From positions 1-64,000 of the forward strand of contig NC_017384.1 of the NCBI RefSeq assembly GCF_000223375.1: 64,000 nucleotides of DNA. The letters are read 5' to 3'. Under the pieces are notes generated by a model, which was not told the DNA's origin, did no database searches, and worked only from the letters and a program-made list of their open reading frames with translations. The number at the start of each line of letters is the position of its first letter. The stretch's first letter is position 1. Shown piece by piece: positions 43,675 to 52,582 of this stretch. Source of the stretch: Ketogulonicigenium vulgare WSH-001. Lineage in GTDB: Bacteria > Pseudomonadota > Alphaproteobacteria > Rhodobacterales > Rhodobacteraceae. Both the position numbers and the translations under genes were made by a program.

Positions 43675-44495
43675 TGGATCGTCGTCTGACCCCCGCCAAC
43701 ACGCGTGTCGCCGCTGAATATCTGCGCGGCAAGGTCGAGGCCGCCAGCTTTGTCACCGGCACCCCGGCCCGCGTCACGCGGCCTGTGGCCGATCTGCTGG
43801 ATCAGCCCGCCGGCAAGCGCGAGCGTCAGGTGCTGTTCGGCGCGGCGGTCACCGTTTACGAGGTGATCGACGGTTGGGCCTTTGTGCAGGCCGCGCGTGA
43901 TGGCTATGTCGGGTACATTGCGGCCGATTGCATTGGCGACGCGCGCCAAGCGACCCACCGTGTCGCCACGATGGCCACGCATGTTTATCCCGATGCCAAT
44001 ATCAAACTGCATGAGGTGATGCACCTTTCGCTGGGGGCCGAGGTGACGGTGATCGCCGAGCTGCCAAAGTTTTTCGAGACGCCCGAAGGGTTTATCTTTA
44101 AATCCCACCTGCGCCCGCTGGTCCAGCCATTCCAAGATCCGGTCACCGTGGCGCAGATGCTGTTCGGCGTGCCCTATCTGTGGGGCGGCAATTCATCATT
44201 GGGGATCGACTGTTCGGGCACGGTGAATATGGCATTGACCCTCTGCGGTATCGCCTGTCCGGGTGACGCTGACCTGCAAGAGGCAGCGCTGGGCACCGCT
44301 TTGCCGCTTGATGCGCCCCTGCAGCGCGGTGATCTGATCTTTTGGAAGGGGCATGTGGCGCTGATGGTGGATGCAGATACGATGATCCACGCCAACGGCA
44401 ATGACATGGCAGTGCGCTATGAAAACTATGCCTCGGCGGTGAAACGGATCGAGGTGCAGGGCGGCGGCCCCGTGACATCCATCAAGCGGCTTTAA
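43674..44495 (+). CDS. NlpC/P60 family cysteine peptidase with SH3-like domains
   Basis: 273 residues. Two SH3-like segments come first (about 25-90 and 100-145), then the NlpC/P60 domain. Its catalytic Cys is in GIDCSGTVNMAL near 182, the His in GHVALMVDA near 223 and a third polar residue near IHANG 238. Members cut gamma-D-Glu-diaminopimelate bonds in murein peptides. No signal peptide, so it probably recycles imported muropeptides in the cytoplasm with the coupled M17 aminopeptidase. Convergent with the DUF2794 gene, overlapping it by four bases. Confidence 0.9.
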   Translation: MDRRLTPANTRVAAEYLRGKVEAASFVTGTPARVTRPVADLLDQPAGKRERQVLFGAAVTVYEVIDGWAFVQAARDGYVGYIAADCIGDARQATHRVATMATHVYPDANIKLHEVMHLSLGAEVTVIAELPKFFETPEGFIFKSHLRPLVQPFQDPVTVAQMLFGVPYLWGGNSSLGIDCSGTVNMALTLCGIACPGDADLQEAALGTALPLDAPLQRGDLIFWKGHVALMVDADTMIHANGNDMAVRYENYASAVKRIEVQGGGPVTSIKRL

Positions 44496-44824
44496 TCAAT
44501 CAGGCGCGGCTTGCCCTCTAGCACTTTTAACACGGCTTGCAGGTCATTGCCGCGCCGCAGCACCTGACCCTCGGCGCCGATTACCGCATATTGCCCCTGC
44601 CGCATCCGCAGCTTTGGCCGTTTTTCAATGCGATAGACCGGCGTTTCCGCTGCGCGGCGAAAGATCGAGAAAATCGCCACATCGCGCAAATTGGCGATGC
44701 CGTAATCACGCCATTCGCCCGCCGCCACATTGCGGCCATAGACATTCAGGATCGGTTGCAGCTCGGTGCGATGAAACGCCACCTGCTCAACCGCACCGGG
44801 TGCAAAGGGGATCGTTTGGTTCAT
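44492..44824 (-). CDS. DUF2794 family protein
   Basis: 110 residues. The family core is clear: VAFHRTELQPILNVYGRNVAAGEWRDY near 15-41, then DVAIFSIFRRAAETPVYRIEKRP and QGYAV-type strand (QYAVIGAEGQVLRRGNDL). DUF2794 occurs in alphaproteobacteria and has no known role. No signal peptide. It overlaps the end of the NlpC/P60 gene by four bases, tail to tail. Confidence 0.85.
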   Translation of the reverse strand: MNQTIPFAPGAVEQVAFHRTELQPILNVYGRNVAAGEWRDYGIANLRDVAIFSIFRRAAETPVYRIEKRPKLRMRQGQYAVIGAEGQVLRRGNDLQAVLKVLEGKPRLID

Positions 44825-44862
44825 GTCAAAATGATGACTCTGCCCGCGCCCCTTGGCAAGTC

Positions 44863-45141
44863 TCAGCCGCAGGTGATGCGCGCGATCTGGCCGTCGCCGT
44901 TAATGATAAAGTTCAACCGCCCAGATCGGTAGTCCATCGTCACGGCAGTATCGGGGTGGATGACGCGCACCTGTCCCATCAGGAAAACGCGCTCTAGCGC
45001 ATTGGCGTTCTGACCGATCAGCGCCGCATGGGGCGCGGCGCCGCAGGTGTCCTCGGCGGGCATCACGGGTGCTTCATCCATCTGCGGCGCGGCACAGGCC
45101 GCCAACAGGGCGAGGGGGATCAGGGCAAGGATCTGTTTCAT
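44863..45141 (-). CDS. Peptidase inhibitor I78 family lipoprotein
   Basis: 92 residues. Lipobox LLAAC (Cys18) after a short hydrophobic leader, so a membrane-anchored periplasmic protein. The I78 fold is marked by DTCGAAPHAALIGQNA near 43, then VIHPDTAVTMDYRSGRLNFIIN and the final RITCG, with a Cys pair (45 and 91) likely disulfide-bonded. Members inhibit serine peptidases in fungi; bacterial roles are open. The start ATG 45141 is taken, as upstream codons precede the leader. Divergent from mbfA across the ICE site. Confidence 0.8.
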   Translation of the reverse strand: MKQILALIPLALLAACAAPQMDEAPVMPAEDTCGAAPHAALIGQNANALERVFLMGQVRVIHPDTAVTMDYRSGRLNFIINGDGQIARITCG

Positions 45142-45222
45142 GGCTATAGTCTTGACCATATTGACGCAGCGCGCAATCACTCGCTTGACCCCAGGAAAAA
45201 ATCTCCCTAGGCAGAATGTATA

Positions 45223-45239
45223 TTTAGAATGATTCTAAA
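45223..45239. promoter_or_regulatory. Perfect iron control element (Irr-type ICE) before mbfA
   Basis: TTTAGAATGATTCTAAA is a perfect palindrome with a TGA centre and matches the ICE pattern bound by Irr in alphaproteobacteria. It ends 13 bases before the mbfA ATG, so bound Irr would block initiation. Iron-replete induction of mbfA is the known Irr outcome. Confidence 0.85.
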
Positions 45240-45252
45240 TTAGGAGTCTGCC

Positions 45253-46230
45253 ATGCTGCTATCCCTTTCCCCGCGCCGCAGGTTCAGCGACCTGACGGAA
45301 CAAGAGATCATCGCGCTGGCGATTTCAAACGAGGAAGATGACGCGCGCATCTATCGCAGTTTCGCCCAGCATCTGCGCGCGGATTACCCCGGATCAGCCG
45401 CCGTATTCGACGGCATGGCCGAGGAAGAGGACGCCCATCGCCAACGGCTGATCGCCCTGCACCGCATCCGCTGGGGTGATGTCATCCCGCTGATCCGGCG
45501 CGAACATGTGGCGGGCTATTTTCATCGCAAGCCGGTGTGGTTGACCGAAAACCTGTCGCTGGAGGCGATCCGCGCCGAGGCGCAGAATATGGAACGCGGC
45601 GCCGCCGATTATTACACCCGCGCTGCCATGCGCACCCAAGATGCCGCGACGCGCAAACTGCTGGGTGATCTGGCCGCCGCCGAGGCGGGCCACGACGAGG
45701 CTGCAACCGCCCTTGCGCAAAAGCATCTGGGCGATGACGCCCGTGCCGATGAGGATCAAACCGCGCGCCGTAAATTCATCCTGACCTGGGTGCAGCCCGG
45801 CCTTGCGGGTTTGATGGATGGCTCGGTCTCGACCCTCGCGCCGATCTTTGCGGTGGCTTTTGCGACGCAGAACAGCCACACGACGCTGCTGGTCGGCCTT
45901 GCGGCGGCGGTCGGGGCGGGGATCTCGATGGGGTTTACCGAGGCCGCGCATGATGATGGCGTGATCTCGGGGCGCGGCTCGCCGCTGAAACGCGGCATTG
46001 CTTCGGGCGTGATGACGACGGTCGGCGGGCTTGGCCATGCCTTGCCCTATTTGCTGGGGGATTTCTGGCTGGCGACGGTCATCGCGATCATGGTTGTGTT
46101 TGTCGAGCTGTGGGCCATTGCCTGGATTCAGAATCGCTTTATGGAAACGCCTATTTTGCGCGCAGTGACACAGGTGGTGATCGGGGGTGCGCTGGTCTTT
46201 GCAGCCGGTGTGCTGATTGGCGGCGGCTGA
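45253..46230 (+). CDS. mbfA: Membrane-bound ferritin MbfA (ferritin-like domain fused to VIT1/CCC1)
   Basis: 325 residues in two parts. Residues about 1-160 form a rubrerythrin/ferritin-like di-iron domain with EEDDARIYRSFA, MAEEEDAHRQR, NMERGAADYY and AEAGHDEAA (four helix ligands). From about 175, a CCC1/VIT1 region with several membrane segments follows (WVQPGLAGLMDGSVSTLAPIF, MGFTEAAHDDG). In Agrobacterium and Bradyrhizobium this protein exports iron from the inner membrane and protects under iron plus peroxide stress. An Irr ICE palindrome lies directly before the start. AGGAG lies before the ATG. Confidence 0.9.
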   Translation: MLLSLSPRRRFSDLTEQEIIALAISNEEDDARIYRSFAQHLRADYPGSAAVFDGMAEEEDAHRQRLIALHRIRWGDVIPLIRREHVAGYFHRKPVWLTENLSLEAIRAEAQNMERGAADYYTRAAMRTQDAATRKLLGDLAAAEAGHDEAATALAQKHLGDDARADEDQTARRKFILTWVQPGLAGLMDGSVSTLAPIFAVAFATQNSHTTLLVGLAAAVGAGISMGFTEAAHDDGVISGRGSPLKRGIASGVMTTVGGLGHALPYLLGDFWLATVIAIMVVFVELWAIAWIQNRFMETPILRAVTQVVIGGALVFAAGVLIGGG

Positions 46231-46268
46231 GCCTAGACCTTGTCGCGGGGCAGGCGTAAGGCGCGTTT

Positions 46269-47195
46269 ATGCTTGCCGTATTCTATCAAATCCTGCCGTT
46301 TTTCGGCCTTGTTGTCCTTGGCTTTGGCGCGGGCCGCACCGGCTTTTTTCCCGCCGAGGCGACGCAATATCTGACGAAGTTTGTCTTTTATTTTGCGCTC
46401 TCGGCGATGATGCTGCGCTTTGCCGCGACGATGCCGATCCACGAGGTGCTATCGCTGCCCTTCGTGCTGGCCTATGTCATCGGCACGGGTCTGGTCTACG
46501 GCCTTGTCATGCTGGTGGCGCGCCTACGCGGGCGCAGCCTTGGTGAAATGGCGATGGAGGGGTTCACCACCTCGGTCGCGAATTCCACCTTTCTGGGGTT
46601 GCCGGTCATCGTCACGCTGATGGGCGACTGGGCCATCGGGCCGCTGATGATGGTCGTGGTGCTGGATTACACCTTTTTTGTCGCGCTGATGGTCGTGTTG
46701 ATGAGCCTTGCCGAAAATGGCCGCGTGTCATGGCAGGTGGGGCCAGCCGTGCTGCGCGGGCTTTTGCGCAATCCGATGATTGTCGCGCTGGCGCTGGGGC
46801 TGGTGATTGCAGGCTTTGGCCTGACATTGCCTGAACCCGTCGATCATTTCCTGGCGCTGCTGACCAATGCCGCGACACCGGGCGCGCTGTTTGCACTGGG
46901 CGCATCCCTCGCCACCCGCCCGGCCGAGCCTGCGGGCGCGGCGATGTGGCTGGCGGGGGCAAAGCTGATCCTGCATCCGCTATCGGTTGGCATTATGGCG
47001 CTGCTGGTGTTTCATGTGCCAACGGACCCCGCCCATGTGATGATCGCTGTGGCGGCGATGCCGGTGGCCAGCTCGACCTTTATTCTGGCGCAACAATATG
47101 GGGTGGCCGTGCAGCGCATATCGACGACAATCTTGCTGACAACGCTGTTCAGCGCGCTTACGGTGCCGATCGTTATGGGGTGGCTGGGCGTATGA
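46269..47195 (+). CDS. AEC family (auxin efflux carrier-like) transporter
   Basis: 308 residues with about ten membrane segments. Fold-typical stretches are [21 protein letters not shown] near 39, the [13 protein letters not shown] crossover region near 104, and APVAS-type [15 protein letters not shown] near 260-275 in the C-half. Substrates of this family in bacteria are organic anions such as malate or malonate. Overlaps the next gene by ATGA. Confidence 0.85.
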   Translation: MLAVFYQILPFFGLVVLGFGAGRTGFFPAEATQYLTKFVFYFALSAMMLRFAATMPIHEVLSLPFVLAYVIGTGLVYGLVMLVARLRGRSLGEMAMEGFTTSVANSTFLGLPVIVTLMGDWAIGPLMMVVVLDYTFFVALMVVLMSLAENGRVSWQVGPAVLRGLLRNPMIVALALGLVIAGFGLTLPEPVDHFLALLTNAATPGALFALGASLATRPAEPAGAAMWLAGAKLILHPLSVGIMALLVFHVPTDPAHVMIAVAAMPVASSTFILAQQYGVAVQRISTTILLTTLFSALTVPIVMGWLGV

Positions 47196-47635
47196 TCTAT
47201 GTCGATGCCGATGCTTGCCCCGTCCGGGACGAGGTTGAACGTGTGGCCACGCGCCACGCTCATCCCGTAGTCTTGGTCACGAATGGCGGTCTGCGCCCGC
47301 CTGCGAACCCGCTGATATCGCTGCAAATCGTACCGCATGGGCCGGATGTGGCCGACCAGTGGATCGCCGATCGTGCGGGCGCGGGCGATGTTGTGATCAC
47401 CAACGACATCCCTTTGGCCGCAAAGGTGATCGCGAATGCCGCCGCCGTGCTGCGCCCCGATGGCGAGGCGCTGACCCACGCGAATATCGGTCCCACTTTG
47501 GCCGCGCGCGATTTGATGGCGGACTTGCGCGCAGCCGATCCCTTCCGTCAAGGCGGCGGGCGGCCGTTTTCCAAGGCGGACCGCAGCCGTTTTCTGGATG
47601 CGCTGGAACGCGTCTTGCGGCAGGCCCGCGCATGA
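47192..47635 (+). CDS. YaiI/YqxD family protein (DUF188)
   Basis: 147 residues. The DUF188 pattern is clear: [17 protein letters not shown] near 3-19, [19 protein letters not shown] near 44, [16 protein letters not shown] near 69, and the C-terminal [17 protein letters not shown]. The aspartates (5, 7 and 76) look like a PIN-type nuclease centre, though activity is unproven. Overlaps by ATGA at both ends, sitting between the AEC carrier and zapE. Confidence 0.9.
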   Translation: MIYVDADACPVRDEVERVATRHAHPVVLVTNGGLRPPANPLISLQIVPHGPDVADQWIADRAGAGDVVITNDIPLAAKVIANAAAVLRPDGEALTHANIGPTLAARDLMADLRAADPFRQGGGRPFSKADRSRFLDALERVLRQARA

Positions 47636-48684
47636 GCGTCCTTGCCGATTACGAGGCCCGCGTCGCGGCGGGCACGATCACACCCGATGCCGCGCAGCGC
47701 GCGGTGCTGCCCGCGCTAGAGCGTTTGCGGGCCGAGATATCGAGCCCCGTCAAGCGCGGTCTGTTTCGCAAAGCGGTGCCGGTGCGGGGGCTCTATCTGT
47801 GGGGCGGTGTCGGACGCGGCAAGTCGATGCTGATGGATCTGCTGTGCCAAAGCCTGCAGGTGCCGCTGCACCGCGTCCATTTCCACGCATTTATGCAAAG
47901 CGTCCACGCTGGCCTTGCCAAGGCGCGGGCGGATGGCGTGCAAGACGCCATTCTGCCGGTGGCCGATGATCTGGCAAACCGTATCAAACTGCTGGCGCTG
48001 GACGAGATGCAGATCACCGATATCACCGATGCGATGATCGTGGGGCGGCTGTTTCAGCGGCTGTTCGATCGGGGGGTAGTGGTGGTGACAACCTCGAACC
48101 GTGCGCCGGATGATCTATATAAAAACGGGCTGAACCGGCAGATATTCCTGCCCTTTATTGCGATGATCCGTGACAGGCTGGATGTGGTCGAACTCGCCAG
48201 CCCCACCGACCACCGCCAAGGCCGCCTGCAAGGGGCGCAGCGCTATTTCGCGCCGCCGGACATGGCTGCGCTGGATGCGATCTGGGATGATCTGACCGGC
48301 CGCGCGGCCGCGCGCCCCCAGACCCTGCGTGTCTATGGCCGAGATGTGACCTTGCCCGCGTTCCACGATGGCATTGCACGGGCCCGTTTTGATGATCTGT
48401 GCGGCAAGCCCCTTGGCCCTGCCGATTATCTGGCGATCGCCGAAAGCTGCCGTGTGCTGATTTTGGACGATATCCCCCGCCTTGGCCCCGCCAATCACGA
48501 CAAGGCCAAACGGTTCGTCACGCTGATCGACGCGCTTTACGAGGCGAAGGTGCGTCTGTTTTGCAGCGCCGCCACCCTGCCCGAGGCGCTTTATGACGCC
48601 GGCGAGGGCAGTTTCGAATTTGCCCGCACCGCCAGCCGTCTGCGCGAAATGCAGGATGCGGGCTGGGGTGCGGCGCTGGCCTGA
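47632..48684 (+). CDS. zapE: Cell division protein ZapE (AFG1-like ATPase)
   Basis: 350 residues. Walker [13 protein letters not shown] near 59, Walker [12 protein letters not shown] near 121, and sensor-like [14 protein letters not shown] near 148 define the AFG1/ZapE AAA+ fold. [14 protein letters not shown] follows the P loop as in the family. Inner-face protein acting at the Z-ring and in quality control. Start ATG 47632 overlaps the DUF188 stop (ATGA). Its stop codon abuts the stop of the opposing phosphoesterase with zero spacing. Confidence 0.9.
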   Translation: MSVLADYEARVAAGTITPDAAQRAVLPALERLRAEISSPVKRGLFRKAVPVRGLYLWGGVGRGKSMLMDLLCQSLQVPLHRVHFHAFMQSVHAGLAKARADGVQDAILPVADDLANRIKLLALDEMQITDITDAMIVGRLFQRLFDRGVVVVTTSNRAPDDLYKNGLNRQIFLPFIAMIRDRLDVVELASPTDHRQGRLQGAQRYFAPPDMAALDAIWDDLTGRAAARPQTLRVYGRDVTLPAFHDGIARARFDDLCGKPLGPADYLAIAESCRVLILDDIPRLGPANHDKAKRFVTLIDALYEAKVRLFCSAATLPEALYDAGEGSFEFARTASRLREMQDAGWGAALA

Positions 48685-50034
48685 TCAGCGCTGAAGCGCG
48701 GCGGCGACAATCGCTTTCACGCGCAGATCTGGCACTTCGGTAAAGGTCAGATCGCTGCGCTGGAAATAGGCCGCTGCATTCATCGCGCCCCAGTCATTGG
48801 TGACGATGACATAGCTTTGCTTGTCTGCCAGAGCGGTTGGGTCGGCATACAGGAAATCACCCGTGCGCGATTCCAATGGCATATCGCCATCTTGGTTGCT
48901 GATCGCCAGAATCGCGGCCAGCGTGGCGGCGTCAACCTCGGCCCGCATCAGCTTGCCGTCAAAGCGCAGACCGGCATTGTAATCGAATACTGTGACATCG
49001 CCCGCAGGCAGACCCGTTCCGAACGAGGTGTGGCCGATAAAGCCGACGTCAGCGCCCACCGTCTCGGCCATGGCGCGCGCGGCAAAGCGGCCGGTCTCGC
49101 CCAGCGACATCGGGGCCTCTAGCGTTGCGACACTGGCGGTTTCCTCTGGCGTCAGATGCGCGGCCAGAACGGCGGGGATCAGATCGGCCAGCGCGGCGGA
49201 GAGGGGGGCGGCGCGGTCAATCTCGATCCGTTCGATCACGGGGGCAGTGCCGGTCGCAGTGATCGTGGCGATGGTCATCAGCGCAGACCACGCGCCAGTA
49301 TGGATATAGCGTGTCGCGCCTGCGGCATGTTCCAGCACCAGATGGTCATGGCCGCCGACCAGCAGTGCGCCATCGGGCAAGGCGGCCAAAATCTCGCGAT
49401 CGGGCACAACGCCCGCGTGGCTGAGGACGACATGCGCCGCGCCGTCGGTGAAGACTTGTGGCAGATTTTCCGCGGCCCAGGCCGCCGGGGCCGGAACAGT
49501 GATCTGCGGGCGCGTGTCGGCGGGATAGGTGTTGATCGCATCGGTCGCGATGCCTGCGATCTGCACCTGCATACCGCCCAGATCCAGCACCGCCGCAGCG
49601 GGCGCATAGGCGCTGCCGTCGCGCGCATCGATGATATTGCTGATCACGGTCACACCGATTTCATTCGCGCGCGCCGTGAAATGGCGCAGATCCGCATCGA
49701 AATCGGATTCGTGATTGCCGATATTCACGATGGTCGGTGCGACCTGTGCCAGCGCTGTGAGGAAGGCCCAGTCGATTTCACCGCCCGAGCGGCTGGCCAC
49801 CACATTGCCCTTTTCGAACACGTCGCCGTTAATCAATACGGCGACCGGCAGGCCGGAATGCGCGACATGCATCTCGATTGCGGCCAAAAGTTGGCCCATC
49901 CGCTCATAGGCAGAGTGCAGGTCGGACAGCAGAATCAACTGCATACCAGCACTTTGGGCGCGCGCACCGCACAAGGCAGGCATCAGGGCGAAAGCACTTG
50001 TCAAAGCAAGCAGTTGGCGGCGTGTGGTGCGCAT
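48685..50034 (-). CDS. Exported 5'-nucleotidase/UshA-like metallophosphoesterase
   Basis: 449 residues. The leader RTTRRQLLALTSAFALMPAL is Tat-like. Metallophosphatase signatures follow: LILLSDLHSAYERM near 34, LINGDVF near 69, NIGNHESDFD near 105, and HVVLSHAG plus GGHDH near 207-235. A C-terminal 5'-nucleotidase domain has the FDYNAGLRFDG and FLYAD regions. Probably periplasmic phosphate or nucleoside release. The start has GGAGGG upstream. Confidence 0.85.
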   Translation of the reverse strand: MRTTRRQLLALTSAFALMPALCGARAQSAGMQLILLSDLHSAYERMGQLLAAIEMHVAHSGLPVAVLINGDVFEKGNVVASRSGGEIDWAFLTALAQVAPTIVNIGNHESDFDADLRHFTARANEIGVTVISNIIDARDGSAYAPAAAVLDLGGMQVQIAGIATDAINTYPADTRPQITVPAPAAWAAENLPQVFTDGAAHVVLSHAGVVPDREILAALPDGALLVGGHDHLVLEHAAGATRYIHTGAWSALMTIATITATGTAPVIERIEIDRAAPLSAALADLIPAVLAAHLTPEETASVATLEAPMSLGETGRFAARAMAETVGADVGFIGHTSFGTGLPAGDVTVFDYNAGLRFDGKLMRAEVDAATLAAILAISNQDGDMPLESRTGDFLYADPTALADKQSYVIVTNDWGAMNAAAYFQRSDLTFTEVPDLRVKAIVAAALQR

Positions 50035-50119
50035 GGCATCCCTCCAATTCGTCGATGCGCTGCCATTAGGCGGTGCGGATGACGCTGTGGTGACACTATG
50101 GGGCCTGCCAAAAGAAATG

Positions 50120-50136
50120 GGGGGCTTTACGCCCCC
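50120..50136. terminator. GC hairpin in the gap between the phosphoesterase and folC
   Basis: A 6-bp stem GGGGGC with GCCCCC around TTTAC. The minus strand continues into ATTTCTTTT, and the plus strand into TCGTTCTTT. It would back up the folC terminator. Confidence 0.55.
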
Positions 50137-50212
50137 TCGTTCTTTGTGTCGTCGGTGACTGCCAGCTTGCCCCTTGGTTAATAGGGGTAAGCGATGGGCG
50201 ATTCGCGGGTCA

Positions 50213-50240
50213 AGAAAAATGATTCGCCAAAGACGAATCA
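50213..50240 (-). terminator. AT-rich terminator overlapping the folC stop codon
   Basis: TGATTCG (50220-50226) pairs with CGAATCA (50234-50240); the folC stop TGA is part of the stem. On the minus strand ATTTTTCTT follows. The gene end and terminator thus share bases, an economical but unusual design. Confidence 0.65.
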
Positions 50241-51542
50241 GCCCTCATTTTCCCGCAACACATGCCCGGCAAGATAGAGCGAGCCGCAAATCAGCACCCG
50301 CTCGCCCGGAAAGCGTGCGGCAATCGTTCGCAGCGCGGCTTGCAGATCATCCGCCGCGCTGGCCTGCATGCCGACGCCCTGCGCCATCGCGGCAAGGTCA
50401 GGGGCGGGGATGGTGTTCGCCTCATCCGGGATTGCGATGGCGGTAAAGCTTTTCGCCAAAGGCGCAAGCGGGCGCAGATAGCCGCTGGCGTCTTTGGTGT
50501 TCAGCATACCGCAGATCAGATGGATCGGCTTGTCGCGCATCGCGGTCAGCGTCTGGGCAATCACAAGGCCAGCCGCAGGGTTGTGCCCGCCGTCCAGCCA
50601 CAGATCACATGGCGCCACCAGTTCGGCCAAGGGGCCAGCGGTCAGATGCTGCATCCGGGCAGGCCATTCGGCGCGGGTGACGGCCGCCTCGCAAGCGGCG
50701 TCATCGGCGCCCAGCAGGCGCAGGGCCGCAATCGCGGTGCCTGCATTCATGATCTGATGCGGCCCGCGCAGGCGCGGCAGCGGCAGATCCAGCAGGCCGC
50801 GTTCGTCCTGATAGATCAGACGGCCATTTTCGGTGCCGACATGCCATTGCTGGCCATAAGCATGCAGCGGCGCGCCAAGGCGGGCGGCCTCGGCCTCGAT
50901 CACGGCCATGGATTCGTCATGCTGGGGCGCAACGACGACTGGCACGCCGCGCTTGATGATCCCGGCCTTTTCACCCGCGATCTTGGTCAGCGTATCGCCA
51001 AGATAGCCTTGGTGATCCAGATCGACCGGCGTGATGATGGTCAGCGCGGGGCGCGCGACGACATTGGTCGCATCCAGCCGCCCCCCCATGCCGACTTCCA
51101 GCAGCGTGTAATCGGCGGGCACCTCGGAAAAGGCAAGGATCGCGGCGGCGGTTGTAATCTCGAAATAGGTAATCGGCGCGCCGCCATTTTGGGCGTAAAC
51201 GCGATCAAGATAGCCTTCCAGCGCGGGCTCGGAAATCAGCGTGCCCGCCAGACGGATACGCTCGTGAAAGCGCGCCAGATGCGGCGAGGTATAGGCATGC
51301 ACGCGCGATCCGCCCGATTCCAGACCGGCACGGATCATCGCTTGGGTCGAGCCCTTGCCATTGGTGCCCGCGATATGGATCACGGGCGGCAGGCTGTCTT
51401 GCGGGTTGCCAAGTTTGCCAAGGATGTCCCACATGCGGTCCAGCACAAGGTCGATGACCTTTGGGTGCAACTGCATCATCCGGCGCAAAATGCGGTCGGA
51501 TCCGGCATCATCGGCGGCGCGGGGGGCGCCGGGAAGGCTCAT
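50238..51542 (-). CDS. folC: Folylpolyglutamate/dihydrofolate synthase
   Basis: 434 residues. The ATP motif HIAGTNGKGSTQAM lies at 57-70, the Mur-ligase-like TSPHLARFHERIR near 83, and VGMGGRLDATNV near 146. The C-terminal domain contains DLWLDGGHNPAAG near 310 and LICGMLNTKDA. It adds glutamate to folates in the cytoplasm. Start ATG 51542 lies one base from the accD stop; the Pro-rich upstream frame belongs to accD read out of frame. Second gene of accD-folC, a pairing common in proteobacteria. Confidence 0.95.
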   Translation of the reverse strand: MSLPGAPRAADDAGSDRILRRMMQLHPKVIDLVLDRMWDILGKLGNPQDSLPPVIHIAGTNGKGSTQAMIRAGLESGGSRVHAYTSPHLARFHERIRLAGTLISEPALEGYLDRVYAQNGGAPITYFEITTAAAILAFSEVPADYTLLEVGMGGRLDATNVVARPALTIITPVDLDHQGYLGDTLTKIAGEKAGIIKRGVPVVVAPQHDESMAVIEAEAARLGAPLHAYGQQWHVGTENGRLIYQDERGLLDLPLPRLRGPHQIMNAGTAIAALRLLGADDAACEAAVTRAEWPARMQHLTAGPLAELVAPCDLWLDGGHNPAAGLVIAQTLTAMRDKPIHLICGMLNTKDASGYLRPLAPLAKSFTAIAIPDEANTIPAPDLAAMAQGVGMQASAADDLQAALRTIAARFPGERVLICGSLYLAGHVLRENEG

Positions 51543-51543
51543 T

Positions 51544-52515
51544 TTATTTCTTCTCCGGCGCTGGCTTGGCGGCTTTTGCAGGTTTTTCGGCGGGCTTGGC
51601 GGCGGCTTCGGCGGCGGGCGCCTCGGCGGGCGCAGGGGCGGGAACGGGGCCAACCACATGCTGGGGCAGGCCCATCAGCATACGGATGATCGTTGCCAGT
51701 TCTTCCTTCATCTTGCCACGCGGGGTGACGCGATCCAGCATACCGTGATCCAGCAGATATTCGGCGCGCTGGAACCCTTCGGGCAGCTTTTCGCGGATGG
51801 TCTGTTCGATCACGCGGGGACCTGCGAAACAGATCAGTGCGTTGGGCTCGGCAATCTGCACATCGCCCAGCATCGCATAGGATGCGGTAACGCCGCCCGT
51901 GGTCGGGTTGGTCAGCACGACGATATAGGGCAGACCCGCTTCTTTCACCATGTCGACGGCCACGGTCGAGCGCGGCATCTGCATCAGCGAGAGGATCCCC
52001 TCTTGCATCCGCGCGCCGCCCGCGGCGGTGAACACAACCAGCGGACGCTTGGTCTCGACCGCGCGCTGCGCGGCGGCGATCAGCGCGTTGCCAACATACA
52101 TGCCCATAGAGCCGGCCATGAACTTGAATTCCTGACAGGCGACAATGGCGGGAGTTTCGAAAATCTCGCCCTCGGCGACCAGCATGGCGTCTTTCTCGCC
52201 CGAGGATTTCTGCGCGGCTTTCAGACGGTCGGTATATTTCTTTTGGTCGCGAAAATGCAGCGGGTCGACCAGCGGCTCGGGCACTTTCAACTCGGCGAAC
52301 TGGCCGCCGTCGAACAGCGCCGTCAGGCGCGCGCGGGCCGTGATCGCCATGTGATGGCCGCAATGCGTGCAGACGTTGAGGTTTTCCTCAAGCTCGCGGT
52401 GGAACAGCATGGTGCCGCATTCGTCGCACTTGCTCCACAGGTTTTCCGGCACGTCGGTGCGCCGCGAAAACAGCGAGTTCAGCGTCGGGCGGACGTAATT
52501 CGTGATCCAGTTCAT
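51544..52515 (-). CDS. accD: Acetyl-CoA carboxylase carboxyltransferase beta subunit
   Basis: 323 residues. The zinc ribbon has cysteines at 30, 33, 49 and 52 (CDECG and CTHCGHH). The carboxyltransferase core follows with FKFMAGSMGMYVGNALIAA and TAAGGARMQEG near 155-165 and NPTTGGVTASYAMLGDV near 200. The last 35 residues are an Ala/Pro/Lys tail (APAPAEAPAAEAAAKPAEK), probably flexible. Start ATG 52515 fits the family N-terminus MNWITNYVRP. First committed step of fatty acid synthesis. Confidence 0.95.
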   Translation of the reverse strand: MNWITNYVRPTLNSLFSRRTDVPENLWSKCDECGTMLFHRELEENLNVCTHCGHHMAITARARLTALFDGGQFAELKVPEPLVDPLHFRDQKKYTDRLKAAQKSSGEKDAMLVAEGEIFETPAIVACQEFKFMAGSMGMYVGNALIAAAQRAVETKRPLVVFTAAGGARMQEGILSLMQMPRSTVAVDMVKEAGLPYIVVLTNPTTGGVTASYAMLGDVQIAEPNALICFAGPRVIEQTIREKLPEGFQRAEYLLDHGMLDRVTPRGKMKEELATIIRMLMGLPQHVVGPVPAPAPAEAPAAEAAAKPAEKPAKAAKPAPEKK

Positions 52516-52582
52516 GGGTTCCTTGCCGTTCGGCCTCAATCTTTAACCCCTGAAATAAGGTGCATGGCCCAAAGATGCAATC

